From NCBI GenBank assembly GCA_011390235.1, contig JAABSS010000453.1, forward strand, positions 1 to 9,980: a stretch of 9,980 nucleotides of DNA. The letters are read 5' to 3'. Every line of letters begins with the position of its first letter. Position 1 is the first letter of the stretch. Both the position numbers and the translations under genes were made by a program. The notes beneath the pieces are model-generated. The model ran no database searches. It had not been told where the DNA came from and was given only the letters and a program-made list of their open reading frames with translations. This document shows, one piece after another, positions 1-6,042 of this stretch. The stretch comes from Desulfotignum sp. Its GTDB lineage: Bacteria; Desulfobacterota; Desulfobacteria; Desulfobacterales; Desulfobacteraceae.

Positions 1-185
1 CCCTCTTCACTGAAAATACCCGACAGGATAGGGGCGTCTTTCATTTCCTCAAAAGGTCCGCCCAGATCCTGGAGCAGCAGGCCCATACCTGATCCGTCAT
101 GGCCTTCTTTCATGACATCCAGGGCCTTGATTGCCAGCATGGGTGATACCGGATCCTGGCTGGTAAGTGCAAACAAACGACACAT
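1..185 (-). CDS. Class II glutamine amidotransferase (glutamate synthase glutaminase subunit/domain), N-terminal part
   Basis: Only the first 61 codons are in the window; the gene continues past the left edge. The protein starts MCRLFALTSQDPVSPML, then has EGHDGSGMGL and LGGPFEEMKDAPILSGIF. An N-terminal Met-Cys is the hallmark of Ntn-type class II amidotransferases: after Met removal, Cys2 becomes the nucleophile that releases ammonia from glutamine. The EGHDGSG and GGPFEEMKDAPILSGIF pattern is what I remember from the stand-alone GATase subunit of archaeal-type split glutamate synthases, which feeds ammonia to the FMN/Fe-S synthase subunit in the cytoplasm. The start is firm: ATG at 185 is preceded by GAAGGAGAG with about 8 nt spacing. 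A possible sigma-54 site lies just upstream, which would fit nitrogen control. Another class II amidotransferase is possible because the downstream domains are not visible. Confidence 0.85.
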   Translation of the reverse strand, partial: MCRLFALTSQDPVSPMLAIKALDVMKEGHDGSGMGLLLQDLGGPFEEMKDAPILSGIFSEE

Positions 186-523
186 GCTAAACTCTCCTTC
201 ATCAAAAAATATTGCAGCGGTCACCCCATGGGATGCAAACCTGTCACCGCGAATTTTGGAGAAAGGGGTACACCGATTTCCAAAGTTTTTAATCTAAAGA
301 TATTCCCGGAACGTGTCAATCATTTTATTTGTTTTTCAGGGGGTTACACCAGCAGATCACAGGGGATTTGTAAAAAGATATGTTCCATATCCATCTTAAA
401 AATTAAATGGTTATGGAAAAATGAACAGTTTTTAAAAAAGATAAAAATACAGAACAATAGTTATATCATATCCAAATTTTACCGCATAATATTTTGATAA
501 ACCAGGTCTGAGAAAAATTTTAT
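186..523. other. AT-rich intergenic region, no gene seen
   Basis: This 338-nt gap lies between the YkgJ gene stop and the GATase gene start, both on the minus strand. It is much richer in A/T than the flanking genes, especially around 360-500. It holds the GATase ribosome binding site, the possible sigma-54 site, a CCCATGGG palindrome (225-232) and a loose inverted repeat GCGGT/ACCGC (216-250). A 6-bp inverted repeat CCAGGT (502-507) / ACCTGG (540-545) spans the YkgJ stop, but the loop is 32 nt and no convincing intrinsic terminator follows. The short reading frames here have no ribosome binding site and no protein-like composition. Confidence 0.6.
213..228 (-). promoter_or_regulatory. Possible sigma-54 (-24/-12) promoter for the glutamate synthase GATase gene
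   Basis: On the minus strand the sequence TGGGGTGACCGCTGCA has GG and GC separated by exactly 10 nt, as in the sigma-54 consensus TGGCAC-N5-TTGCA. The TGG and TGCA ends match; the CAC half and the first T of TTGC do not. A transcript start about 12 nt downstream would fall near 202, leaving a leader of about 17 nt that carries the ribosome binding site. No upstream enhancer site for an activator was identified. Confidence 0.3.
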
Positions 524-856
524 TTAATACTGGGAAAAAACCTGGAGCCCGTAAACTGCTCTGGCCCGATCACACAAAGGGTTTGGCCTTCCGTTTTCCC
601 TGGAACGCTTGAAATCCCGGCAGATGGCAGGCCGGGCTGAATAAATACGGCATTTCACCCTGGTACTCACAACACCCTGGAGGGCAGCACAGAGGGGATG
701 GGAGGTCTGGGTACCCTTCATGACCCGCTGATGCTTTTTGTCAAAACAGGTCAGGGCCAGGGGCAAACCAGATCCCAGATCTGTGTCCTGCACCGCAACG
801 GAAAAAAAAGCACAGCAGGCCCCGCATCCCATGCAGGGACCGGACGTTGTTGACAA
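524..856 (-). CDS. ykgJ: YkgJ-family cysteine cluster protein
   Basis: The product is 110 residues, about the length of E. coli YkgJ. It has the family's N-terminal cluster CMGCGACCAFF (Cys8, Cys11, Cys14, Cys15), then MKGTQTSHPLCAALQG (Cys56), VKCRIYSARPAICRDF (Cys69, Cys79) and Cys95 near the end. The family (formerly UPF0153) is thought to bind zinc or an iron-sulfur cluster through these cysteines; its biochemical role is not established. The start is TTG at 856, because an in-frame TAA lies three codons upstream and the only nearby ATG (Met9) would cut into the Cys8-X2-Cys motif. No clear ribosome binding site precedes the TTG, so translation may depend on the gene upstream, whose stop is 42 nt away. 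That spacing suggests co-transcription with the 112-residue gene. There is no signal peptide, so a cytoplasmic location is expected. Confidence 0.85.
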   Translation of the reverse strand: MSTTSGPCMGCGACCAFFSVAVQDTDLGSGLPLALTCFDKKHQRVMKGTQTSHPLCAALQGVVSTRVKCRIYSARPAICRDFKRSRENGRPNPLCDRARAVYGLQVFSQY

Positions 857-898
857 TGATTTTATGTTGGCAGTTGCAGCACCCGGATGACACGGGAT

Positions 899-1237
899 TC
901 ATACAGCCTGGTGGGGTTTCATCGCCTGATAATAGTCATGCATCTGAAATTTTCGGGAATCTTTTTGGTACCAGCCGTCAAAAAGGATAAGACCATCCTG
1001 TCCATCCAGGGAAGTATAGTCTTTTACCCCTATCCCCTGCATTGCAGCTGTGGCAGGGTCAAAAATCCGAAAATCAGAAGATCCCTGCTTTGGCAGGTCC
1101 ATCACCACCTTGAGCTGCCAGACCCAGTCCGGGTCATATGCAAGGTTCACCACCAGATATTTTCCCAGATCTGATGATAATTCTTTGGGTTTGGGCAACC
1201 CGGGCATGCCTGATTTTTTCCAGAATTTCCAGTTCAT
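899..1237 (-). CDS. Hypothetical protein, 112 residues, tryptophan- and aspartate-rich
   Basis: I do not recognise this protein. The start is ATG at 1237, chosen because AGAGGTG lies directly upstream (GAGG to ATG spacing 5 nt). The frame stays open to 1363, but that extension has no such signal and an implausible composition. The N-terminus MNWKFWKKSGMPGLPKPKEL is basic and proline-containing. It is followed by LGKYLVVNLAYDPDWVWQLK, then a segment with FRIFDPATAAMQGIGVKDYTSL, and DGLILFDGWYQKDSRKF near the C-terminus. There is no signal peptide, transmembrane segment or cysteine cluster. The alternating hydrophobic pattern suggests a small soluble alpha/beta or beta-rich domain. It precedes the ykgJ gene on the same strand with a 42-nt gap and is probably co-transcribed with it. 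A sigma-54-like site overlaps an inverted repeat upstream. The good ribosome binding site and codon-like composition make it a real gene. Confidence 0.7.
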   Translation of the reverse strand: MNWKFWKKSGMPGLPKPKELSSDLGKYLVVNLAYDPDWVWQLKVVMDLPKQGSSDFRIFDPATAAMQGIGVKDYTSLDGQDGLILFDGWYQKDSRKFQMHDYYQAMKPHQAV

Positions 1238-1267
1238 TTTCACCTCTTTGCAATACGGGTAAGGTTT

Positions 1268-1289
1268 TTTGTGCATTTCCAAGCACAAA
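1268..1289. repeat. Inverted repeat TTTGTGC / GCACAAA upstream of the 112-residue gene
   Basis: TTTGTGC (1268-1274) and GCACAAA (1283-1289) are perfect 7-bp inverted copies around an 8-nt spacer. The repeat lies 31-52 nt upstream of the ATG at 1237, at the expected start of transcription. It could be an operator for a dimeric regulator or an RNA hairpin in the leader. Nothing in the window says which protein would bind it. Confidence 0.45.
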
Positions 1290-1297
1290 CCATACCA
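1282..1297 (-). promoter_or_regulatory. Possible sigma-54 (-24/-12) promoter for the 112-residue hypothetical gene
   Basis: On the minus strand TGGTATGGTTTGTGCT has GG-N10-GC spacing and agrees with TGGCAC-N5-TTGCW at TGG, at A of CAC and at TGCT. The predicted transcript start, near 1271, would leave a leader of about 34 nt before the ATG at 1237. The -12 element overlaps the right arm of the inverted repeat at 1268-1289. A consensus this short can arise by chance. Confidence 0.3.
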
Positions 1298-1361
1298 AAA
1301 GAAGAGAAAATGCCAGTTTAATGGTTCGGGACTGTCATTACTACGATGTTCGGCCTTTATC

Positions 1362-1396
1362 AAAAGAAAAAACAGGACATCATATGTCTTTTTTTT
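1362..1396 (-). terminator. Probable weak intrinsic terminator after the 88-residue gene (may work in both directions)
   Basis: A 5-7 bp stem (AGGACAT at 1374-1380, ATGTCTT at 1384-1390) has a 3-nt loop. It is flanked by an A-rich run at 1362-1372 and a T-run at 1389-1396 on the plus strand. Read on the minus strand the stem is followed by GTTTTTTCTTTT, so it could end transcription about 120-150 nt past the stop of the 88-residue gene. The stem is short and AT-rich, so termination is likely incomplete. Confidence 0.4.
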
Positions 1397-1518
1397 AAAA
1401 ATATCGGAACAGACAATTCCTGAATAACGGCTTTCATTTAAAGCATGCAGACCTACGGGCTACGGGCATAAGGGCCAACAGAATGCCTGTCTTTGGGAAA
1501 ATGGCTGACCAGGGCAGT

Positions 1519-1785
1519 TCAGGGAAGACCGATCTTATCAAAAAAATGCCGGCGTTTCATGCGGAACAAGGCTTTATCTTCCCGGACCAGGTAAAAAATC
1601 TTTTTGCCGGTATCGTCATTACACACATAGACACCTGTATAATCGTCCAGATCCGAAATGTCGCCGATACGCTCCACATCATCATTGAATCTGCTGCACA
1701 CGGCAGCCCAGTCTTCAGTCTTTGCATTTCCGGCTATAAAAAATTTTTGTGCTGCGTCATCATAATCCGCCTGGATGCATTTCAT
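1519..1785 (-). CDS. Hypothetical protein, 88 residues, acidic
   Basis: I do not recognise this protein. ATG at 1785 follows a near-perfect Shine-Dalgarno GGAGGTG with 6-nt spacing (GGAGG to ATG), which makes it a confident gene despite its size. The N-terminal half is acidic (MKCIQADYDDAAQKFF, then FNDDVERIGDISDLDDYTGV). The C-terminal third is basic (LVREDKALFRMKRRHFF). Three isolated cysteines (in MKC, AAVCSRF and VYVCNDD) do not form a metal-binding pattern. There is no signal peptide or membrane segment. The composition suggests a small soluble beta-rich protein with many charged side chains. It lies divergently from hbd, with 235 nt between the two starts, and is separated from the next minus-strand gene by 281 nt that includes a likely terminator, so it may be monocistronic. 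Confidence 0.7.
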   Translation of the reverse strand: MKCIQADYDDAAQKFFIAGNAKTEDWAAVCSRFNDDVERIGDISDLDDYTGVYVCNDDTGKKIFYLVREDKALFRMKRRHFFDKIGLP

Positions 1786-2020
1786 GGTTCACCTCCGGTT
1801 TTTGGGATCATGTTATGAAGGATTGTATCTTATTTACCGGACAAAAGGAATGCTTAAATTCTTTTGCTCTCAACTGCACAGGAGCGGGTGTATTTTTCAC
1901 AATAACGGACCATGGGATTTACCTGTTGCTTTTTTTTTATTGATTTTCTATTTTGATCAGCGGCTTATTCATTCTGTCCAATATCCAAAACGCCTTAAAT
2001 GAAGGAGGATCATTATACCA
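1786..2020. promoter_or_regulatory. Divergent promoter region between the 88-residue gene and hbd
   Basis: This 235-nt AT-rich gap separates two starts that point away from each other, so it must hold promoters for both. On the minus strand TACAAT (1822-1827) is a good -10 hexamer 36 nt upstream of the 88-residue start, but its -35 is poor. On the plus strand TTGCTT (1925-1930) and TATTTT (1949-1954) have an 18-nt spacing and form a weak candidate for the hbd operon. An imperfect inverted repeat AAAAGGAAT (1843-1851) / ATTCTTTT (1858-1865), with one bulged G, could be an operator. The hbd ribosome binding site GAAGGAGG is at 2001-2008. Confidence 0.45.
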
Positions 2021-2878
2021 ATGGAAATGAAAACAATCTGCGTGCTGGGAGCAGGCATCATGGGTGCAGGCATTGCCCAGGTATCTGCCCGTGCCGGTTT
2101 CCAGGTCTTTATCCGGGACATGGAAGACCGGTTTGTGGAAAACGGGCTGTCCACCATCAAAGCCAATCTGGACCGGGCCGTTTCCAAAGGAAAACTTGAC
2201 AAAGACGAGGCAGCAGATATTCTTGGCCGGATCACCGGCACCACCGACTTGACCCTGGCTGCAGGAGAGGCAGATCTGGTGATCGAAGCCATCATCGAGG
2301 TAATGGACATCAAAAAACAGGTGCTCCAGGACCTGGACCAGATCTGTAAAAAAGACACCCTGGTGGCCACCAACACCTCCGGTCTTTCCATCACGGAAAT
2401 GGCATCCGTGACCCAGCGGCCGGAAAAGGTCATCGGCATGCATTTTTTCAACCCGGTGCCGGTGATGAAACTGGTAGAACTGATCCGGGGTTTCACCACA
2501 TCCGATGACACCCTGAACATGGCCTGGGAGTTTGTGGAAAAAATCGGCAAAACCCCCATTGAGGTAAAAGAGGCCCCGGGATTTGCTGTAAACCGGATCC
2601 TGTGCCCAATGATCAACGAAGCTGTCTTTGTTCTGGCAGAAGGGGTTGCCTCGGCCGAAGACATTGATAAATCCATGATGCTGGGGGCCAACCACCCCAT
2701 AGGGCCCCTGGCTCTGGCCGACATGGTGGGCCTGGACACCATCTTGTTTGTGCTGGAGGGATTTCACCGGGAAATCGGTGAAGACAAATACCGGCCAGCG
2801 CCCCTGCTGCGGAAAATGGTGCGGGCCGGGTACCTGGGCCGCAAAAGCGGCAAGGGATTCTATGACTATACCAAATAA
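2021..2878 (+). CDS. hbd: 3-hydroxybutyryl-CoA dehydrogenase (NAD-type)
   Basis: This 285-residue cytoplasmic enzyme reversibly oxidises (S)-3-hydroxybutyryl-CoA to acetoacetyl-CoA. It has the two-domain layout of the family. The Rossmann domain begins [15 protein letters not shown] (GxGxxG at 10-15), with Asp33 at the end of the second strand, favouring NAD over NADP. The catalytic set is present: Ser120 (ATNTSGLSI), His141 in [15 protein letters not shown], Glu153 in the same motif, and Asn191 (PGFAVNRI). The C-terminal helical domain contains [18 protein letters not shown] and ends [16 protein letters not shown], very like clostridial Hbd as I recall it. The start at 2021 is 12 nt after AAGGAGG, which is a little long; Met3 would match the usual N-terminus better but sits 18 nt away. 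It is the first gene of a three-gene operon, with the acyl-CoA dehydrogenase start 14 nt downstream. It could serve butyrate oxidation or synthesis; with the other two genes, beta-oxidation is the simpler reading. Confidence 0.95.
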   Translation: MEMKTICVLGAGIMGAGIAQVSARAGFQVFIRDMEDRFVENGLSTIKANLDRAVSKGKLDKDEAADILGRITGTTDLTLAAGEADLVIEAIIEVMDIKKQVLQDLDQICKKDTLVATNTSGLSITEMASVTQRPEKVIGMHFFNPVPVMKLVELIRGFTTSDDTLNMAWEFVEKIGKTPIEVKEAPGFAVNRILCPMINEAVFVLAEGVASAEDIDKSMMLGANHPIGPLALADMVGLDTILFVLEGFHREIGEDKYRPAPLLRKMVRAGYLGRKSGKGFYDYTK

Positions 2879-2892
2879 GGAAAGGAATACAC

Positions 2893-4701
2893 ATGGCACA
2901 GACGGTTGCAGACCGCCGGGATGTGGATTTTGTCCTCCACGAACAACTCAATGTGGAGCAGTTGGGCCGGCATGAGAAATTTAGTGAATTCAACAAAAAA
3001 ACCATTGATCTGATCGTATCTGAAGCACGGAACCTGGCGCTCAAGGAACTGCTGCCTTGTCTGCGGGAAGCAGATGAAGAAGGCTGCACCTTTGACAGCG
3101 GCAGGGTAATGGTACCCAAAGTGTTTCACCGGGCCTATGACCTGTTCAGAAAGGGTGAATGGATCGCCATGTGTGATGATCCGCACTGGGGCGGGCAGGG
3201 CATGCCTGCCACCGTGGCCCTGGCAGCCAACAATTTTTTTAACGGTGCCAACTTTCCTTTCATGCTCCACAATATACTGATCCACGGCGCAGGCAAGCTG
3301 GTGGAGCGGTTCGGCACGGACAAGCAGAAAAATTTGTATCTGAAAAACATGTACACCGGCAAATGGGGCGGATCCATGCTGCTCACCGAACCGGAAGCCG
3401 GATCTGATGTGGGAGCCCTGACCACCCGGGCGGTGAAAAATGATGACGGCACCTACAGCATTTCCGGCAGCAAGATTTTCATATCCTCCGGAGAAAACGA
3501 TCTGGTGGAAAACATCATTCACCCGGTGCTGGCCAGAATTGAAGGGGCACCTGCAGGCACAGCCGGGATCTCTTTGTTTCTGGTGCCCAAATACCGGGTG
3601 AACGATGACGGCAGCACAGGAGATTTCAATGACGTGGTGTGTACCGGCATTGAAGAAAAAATGGGCATTCACGCCAGCCCCACCTGTTCCATGACGCTGG
3701 GGGGAAAAGGTGCGTGCAGGGGGACCCTTCTGGGGGAGGAAAACAAGGGCATGCGGGCCATGTTCGTGATGATGAACGAAGCCCGGCTGCATGTAGGCAT
3801 GCAGGGGTTTGCCTGTGCCGGGGCATCTTATCTCAATGCCCTGAACTATGCCAAAGCCCGCGTCCAGGGCGCAGCCCTGACAGCACCCAAAGGTTCTGCC
3901 GGGGTTCCCATCATCCAGCACCCGGACATCCGGCGCATCCTGCTCACCATGAAAACCTTTTCAGAAGGGATGCGCAGCCTGCTGTTTTATACGGGATTTC
4001 TGGAAGACATGGTAACGGTCAGCAAAAGTGAGGCTGAGAAGGCCGCATACCAGGGGCTTATTGATGTGCTCATCCCGGTGGCCAAAGGCTATATCACGGA
4101 CCGGGCCTTTGACATGTGCTCCATGGGTGTCCAGGTGTTCGGCGGATACGGCTTCACCAGGGAGTATCCCCAGGAACAGCTGCTGCGGGACTGCAAGATC
4201 ACCCATATCTATGAAGGCACCAACGGCATCCAGGCCATGGACCTTCTGGGCAGAAAGCTGGGCCTCAACCATGGCCAGGCCTTCATGGACCTTGTGGCCG
4301 AGGTGCAAAAGACCATTGCCGCAGCAAAAAAAGATGCCGGTCTGGTCTCTCTGGCAGGTATTTTAGAAACCACCCTCAACCATTTGAAGGAAACCGCAGG
4401 AAAACTGGGTGCTGACCTGGGATCGGAAAACATGGTGACCGCGTTTACCCATGCCCATCCATTTCTGGATGTTACCGGTGACACCCTCATGGGCTGGATG
4501 CTGCTCTGGCGGGCAGTGACAGCCGCCCAAAAACTGGCGGAAAATCCCAAAAAAAAGAATCTGGCATTTTACCAGGGCCAGGTCACAGGGGCCCGGTTTT
4601 TCATCAATACCATGCTGCCGGTGGCCCAGGCCAAGATGGCGGTGATTCAGACCGGTGACACCAGCGCCCTGGATATGGACGAAGCATCATTTGGATCTTA
4701 A
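2893..4701 (+). CDS. Acyl-CoA dehydrogenase, long form with C-terminal extension (DmdC/FadE-like)
   Basis: This 602-residue flavoprotein should introduce the alpha,beta double bond into an acyl-CoA and pass electrons to electron-transfer flavoprotein. The N-terminal helical domain (about 40-155) includes DDPHWGGQGMP. The middle beta domain has the FAD-contact motif MLLTEPEAGSDVG (162-173). The C-terminal helical domain contains VFGGYGFTREYPQEQLLRD and IYEGTNGIQ, whose Glu441 aligns with the catalytic glutamate of medium-chain acyl-CoA dehydrogenase. Classical enzymes are about 380-400 residues. The extra length here is an N-terminal stretch and a C-terminal domain of about 130 residues, as in methylthiopropanoyl-CoA dehydrogenase DmdC and related long enzymes. 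The start is supported by AAGGAAAGGA, 14 nt after the hbd stop. Substrate chain length cannot be told from the sequence; the Hbd and thiolase neighbours suggest short-chain acyl-CoAs. A DmdC role is less likely because no other dimethylsulfoniopropionate genes are present. Confidence 0.92.
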   Translation: MAQTVADRRDVDFVLHEQLNVEQLGRHEKFSEFNKKTIDLIVSEARNLALKELLPCLREADEEGCTFDSGRVMVPKVFHRAYDLFRKGEWIAMCDDPHWGGQGMPATVALAANNFFNGANFPFMLHNILIHGAGKLVERFGTDKQKNLYLKNMYTGKWGGSMLLTEPEAGSDVGALTTRAVKNDDGTYSISGSKIFISSGENDLVENIIHPVLARIEGAPAGTAGISLFLVPKYRVNDDGSTGDFNDVVCTGIEEKMGIHASPTCSMTLGGKGACRGTLLGEENKGMRAMFVMMNEARLHVGMQGFACAGASYLNALNYAKARVQGAALTAPKGSAGVPIIQHPDIRRILLTMKTFSEGMRSLLFYTGFLEDMVTVSKSEAEKAAYQGLIDVLIPVAKGYITDRAFDMCSMGVQVFGGYGFTREYPQEQLLRDCKITHIYEGTNGIQAMDLLGRKLGLNHGQAFMDLVAEVQKTIAAAKKDAGLVSLAGILETTLNHLKETAGKLGADLGSENMVTAFTHAHPFLDVTGDTLMGWMLLWRAVTAAQKLAENPKKKNLAFYQGQVTGARFFINTMLPVAQAKMAVIQTGDTSALDMDEASFGS

Positions 4702-4705
4702 ATAT

Positions 4706-4770
4706 TGCAACATCAAACCAGTTCGGATCAACCCCCCTTTATCAGTCAGATCTGATCTTTGGTTGTTGCA
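4706..4770. repeat. Nested inverted repeats in the gap before the thiolase gene
   Basis: The 90-nt gap between the acyl-CoA dehydrogenase stop and the thiolase start contains TGCAACA (4706-4712) and its inverted copy TGTTGCA (4764-4770). Between them is a perfect 10-bp palindrome TCAGATCTGA (4746-4755). The outer pair could extend imperfectly by about five further positions. The gap is longer than the 14 nt between the first two genes, so it may hold a processing site, an attenuator-like structure or an operator. No T-run follows, so it is not a standard terminator. Confidence 0.4.
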
Positions 4771-4791
4771 CAAACAGACAGGAAATCAAAA

Positions 4792-6042
4792 ATGAAAGAT
4801 ATTGTTATTGTTTCCGCCTGCCGGACAGCCATCGGGGCCTTCGGCGGCACATTAAAAGAGATGAACGGCGCAGCCATTGCCAGTGTAACCATGAAAGAAG
4901 CCATCAAACGGGCCGGCATTGAAGCCGGTATCATTGATGATGTCCGGTACGGCACCTGTGTGGAACATCATGACACCCTCAACACCACCCGGGTGGCGGC
5001 CCTCATGGCCGGAATCCCGGACAGTGTGCCGGCAGCCACGGTGAACCGGGTGTGCATATCCGGCATGGAAGCCGTGCTTTCCGGGGCTGCCATGATCCAG
5101 GCAGGCATGGCAGATGTCATTCTGGCCGGCGGCGTGGAACACATGTCCGGTGTACCTTATACCGTGCCCAAGGCAAGGTGGGGCTGCCGGCTCCAGGATA
5201 CCCAGTTTGTGGATGCCATGATTCATGCCCTGCACTGCGGTTCCCACGTGCTTCCCTTTGATGAGACCACACCTCTGGATACATCACAGGCCCCGGCCGC
5301 CCATTTCATGGGCAAACCCTATATCATGGGCCATACTGCCGAATTTGTGGCCCAGCATCTGGGATTGACCAGAGAAGAGATGGATGTGGTGGCCCTGCGC
5401 AGCCACAACAACGCGGAACGGGCCACAAAAGACGGTTCCTTTGCCGAAGAGATCGTTCCCATCCAGGTGCCCCGGCGCAAAAAAGATCCTCTGATTTTTG
5501 ACAAAGATGAGCATTTCCGGCCGGGCATGACCATGGAAAAACTGGCAGCCCTGCCCCCGGCATTCATCCCCAAAACCGGCACTGTCACAGCGGGCAATGC
5601 CTCAGGGATAAACGACGGGTCCGCCGGCATGGTCATCATGTCTGCAGACAAAGCCAGAGAGCTGGGCGTAACGCCCCTGGCCCGAATCAAGGCCTCGGGC
5701 ATGGGGGCGTGCCATCCCACCATCATGGGCATGTCTCCGGTACCGGCAGTAAAAAAGCTGCTTGACAAATCACAGCTTTCCATGAAAGATTTTGACCTGG
5801 TGGAGGTGAATGAGGCGTTTGCCGCCCAGTATCTGGGGTGTGAAAAAGAACTGGGGCTTAACCGGGAGATCACCAACATCAACGGATCCGGCATCGGCCT
5901 GGGGCATCCTGTGGGCGCCACCGGGGCAAGGATCATGGTGACACTGATCCATGCCATGAAAAAAAGGGGCGACACCTTGGGGTTGGCCACTCTGTGCGGC
6001 GGCGGCGGTGTAGCCATGGCCTGTGCCATAGAGATGCTCTAA
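4792..6042 (+). CDS. Thiolase (acetyl-CoA acetyltransferase / 3-ketoacyl-CoA thiolase)
   Basis: This 416-residue cytoplasmic enzyme should cleave acetoacetyl-CoA or another 3-ketoacyl-CoA with CoA, or run the reverse condensation. The start ATG at 4792 has AGGAAA 6 nt upstream and gives the usual thiolase opening MKDIVIVSACRTAIGAFGG; an in-frame TTG at 4759 lacks a ribosome binding site. The acyl-carrying cysteine is Cys88 in NRVCISGMEAV. Asn340 is in VEVNEAFAAQ, His372 in GIGLGHPVGATGAR and Cys402 in LCGGGG, so the catalytic set is complete. Typical thiolases are about 390-395 residues. The excess is largely an insertion of about 22 residues around 150-175, before YIMGHTAEF in the loop domain. 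The nucleophile motif CISG differs from the common C(G/A)SG. It is the last gene of the beta-oxidation operon, 90 nt after the acyl-CoA dehydrogenase. Its stop overlaps that of the convergent RND gene by 4 nt. Exact substrate is uncertain. Confidence 0.92.
   Translation: MKDIVIVSACRTAIGAFGGTLKEMNGAAIASVTMKEAIKRAGIEAGIIDDVRYGTCVEHHDTLNTTRVAALMAGIPDSVPAATVNRVCISGMEAVLSGAAMIQAGMADVILAGGVEHMSGVPYTVPKARWGCRLQDTQFVDAMIHALHCGSHVLPFDETTPLDTSQAPAAHFMGKPYIMGHTAEFVAQHLGLTREEMDVVALRSHNNAERATKDGSFAEEIVPIQVPRRKKDPLIFDKDEHFRPGMTMEKLAALPPAFIPKTGTVTAGNASGINDGSAGMVIMSADKARELGVTPLARIKASGMGACHPTIMGMSPVPAVKKLLDKSQLSMKDFDLVEVNEAFAAQYLGCEKELGLNREITNINGSGIGLGHPVGATGARIMVTLIHAMKKRGDTLGLATLCGGGGVAMACAIEML

Noticed and set aside
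228..497. An 89-residue plus-strand reading frame in the AT-rich gap
   Set aside because: No ribosome binding site, Lys/Ile/Phe-rich composition expected from AT-rich DNA, and no recognisable domain.
1238..1363. N-terminal extension of the 112-residue protein to position 1363
   Set aside because: The extension would start in the A-rich run beside the likely terminator, has no ribosome binding site, and the internal ATG at 1237 has AGAGGTG directly upstream.
1937..2899. A 320-residue minus-strand reading frame opposite hbd
   Set aside because: It is a shadow of hbd: the His/Gly/Phe/Gln-rich product has no family features and no ribosome binding site, while the plus strand encodes a full Hbd with all catalytic residues.
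2866..3921. A 351-residue minus-strand reading frame opposite the acyl-CoA dehydrogenase
   Set aside because: It is antisense to a complete acyl-CoA dehydrogenase and its composition is that of a codon-bias shadow.
4759..4791. Thiolase start at TTG 4759
   Set aside because: The extra 11 residues are not part of the thiolase fold, and ATG at 4792 has a ribosome binding site and the expected N-terminus.
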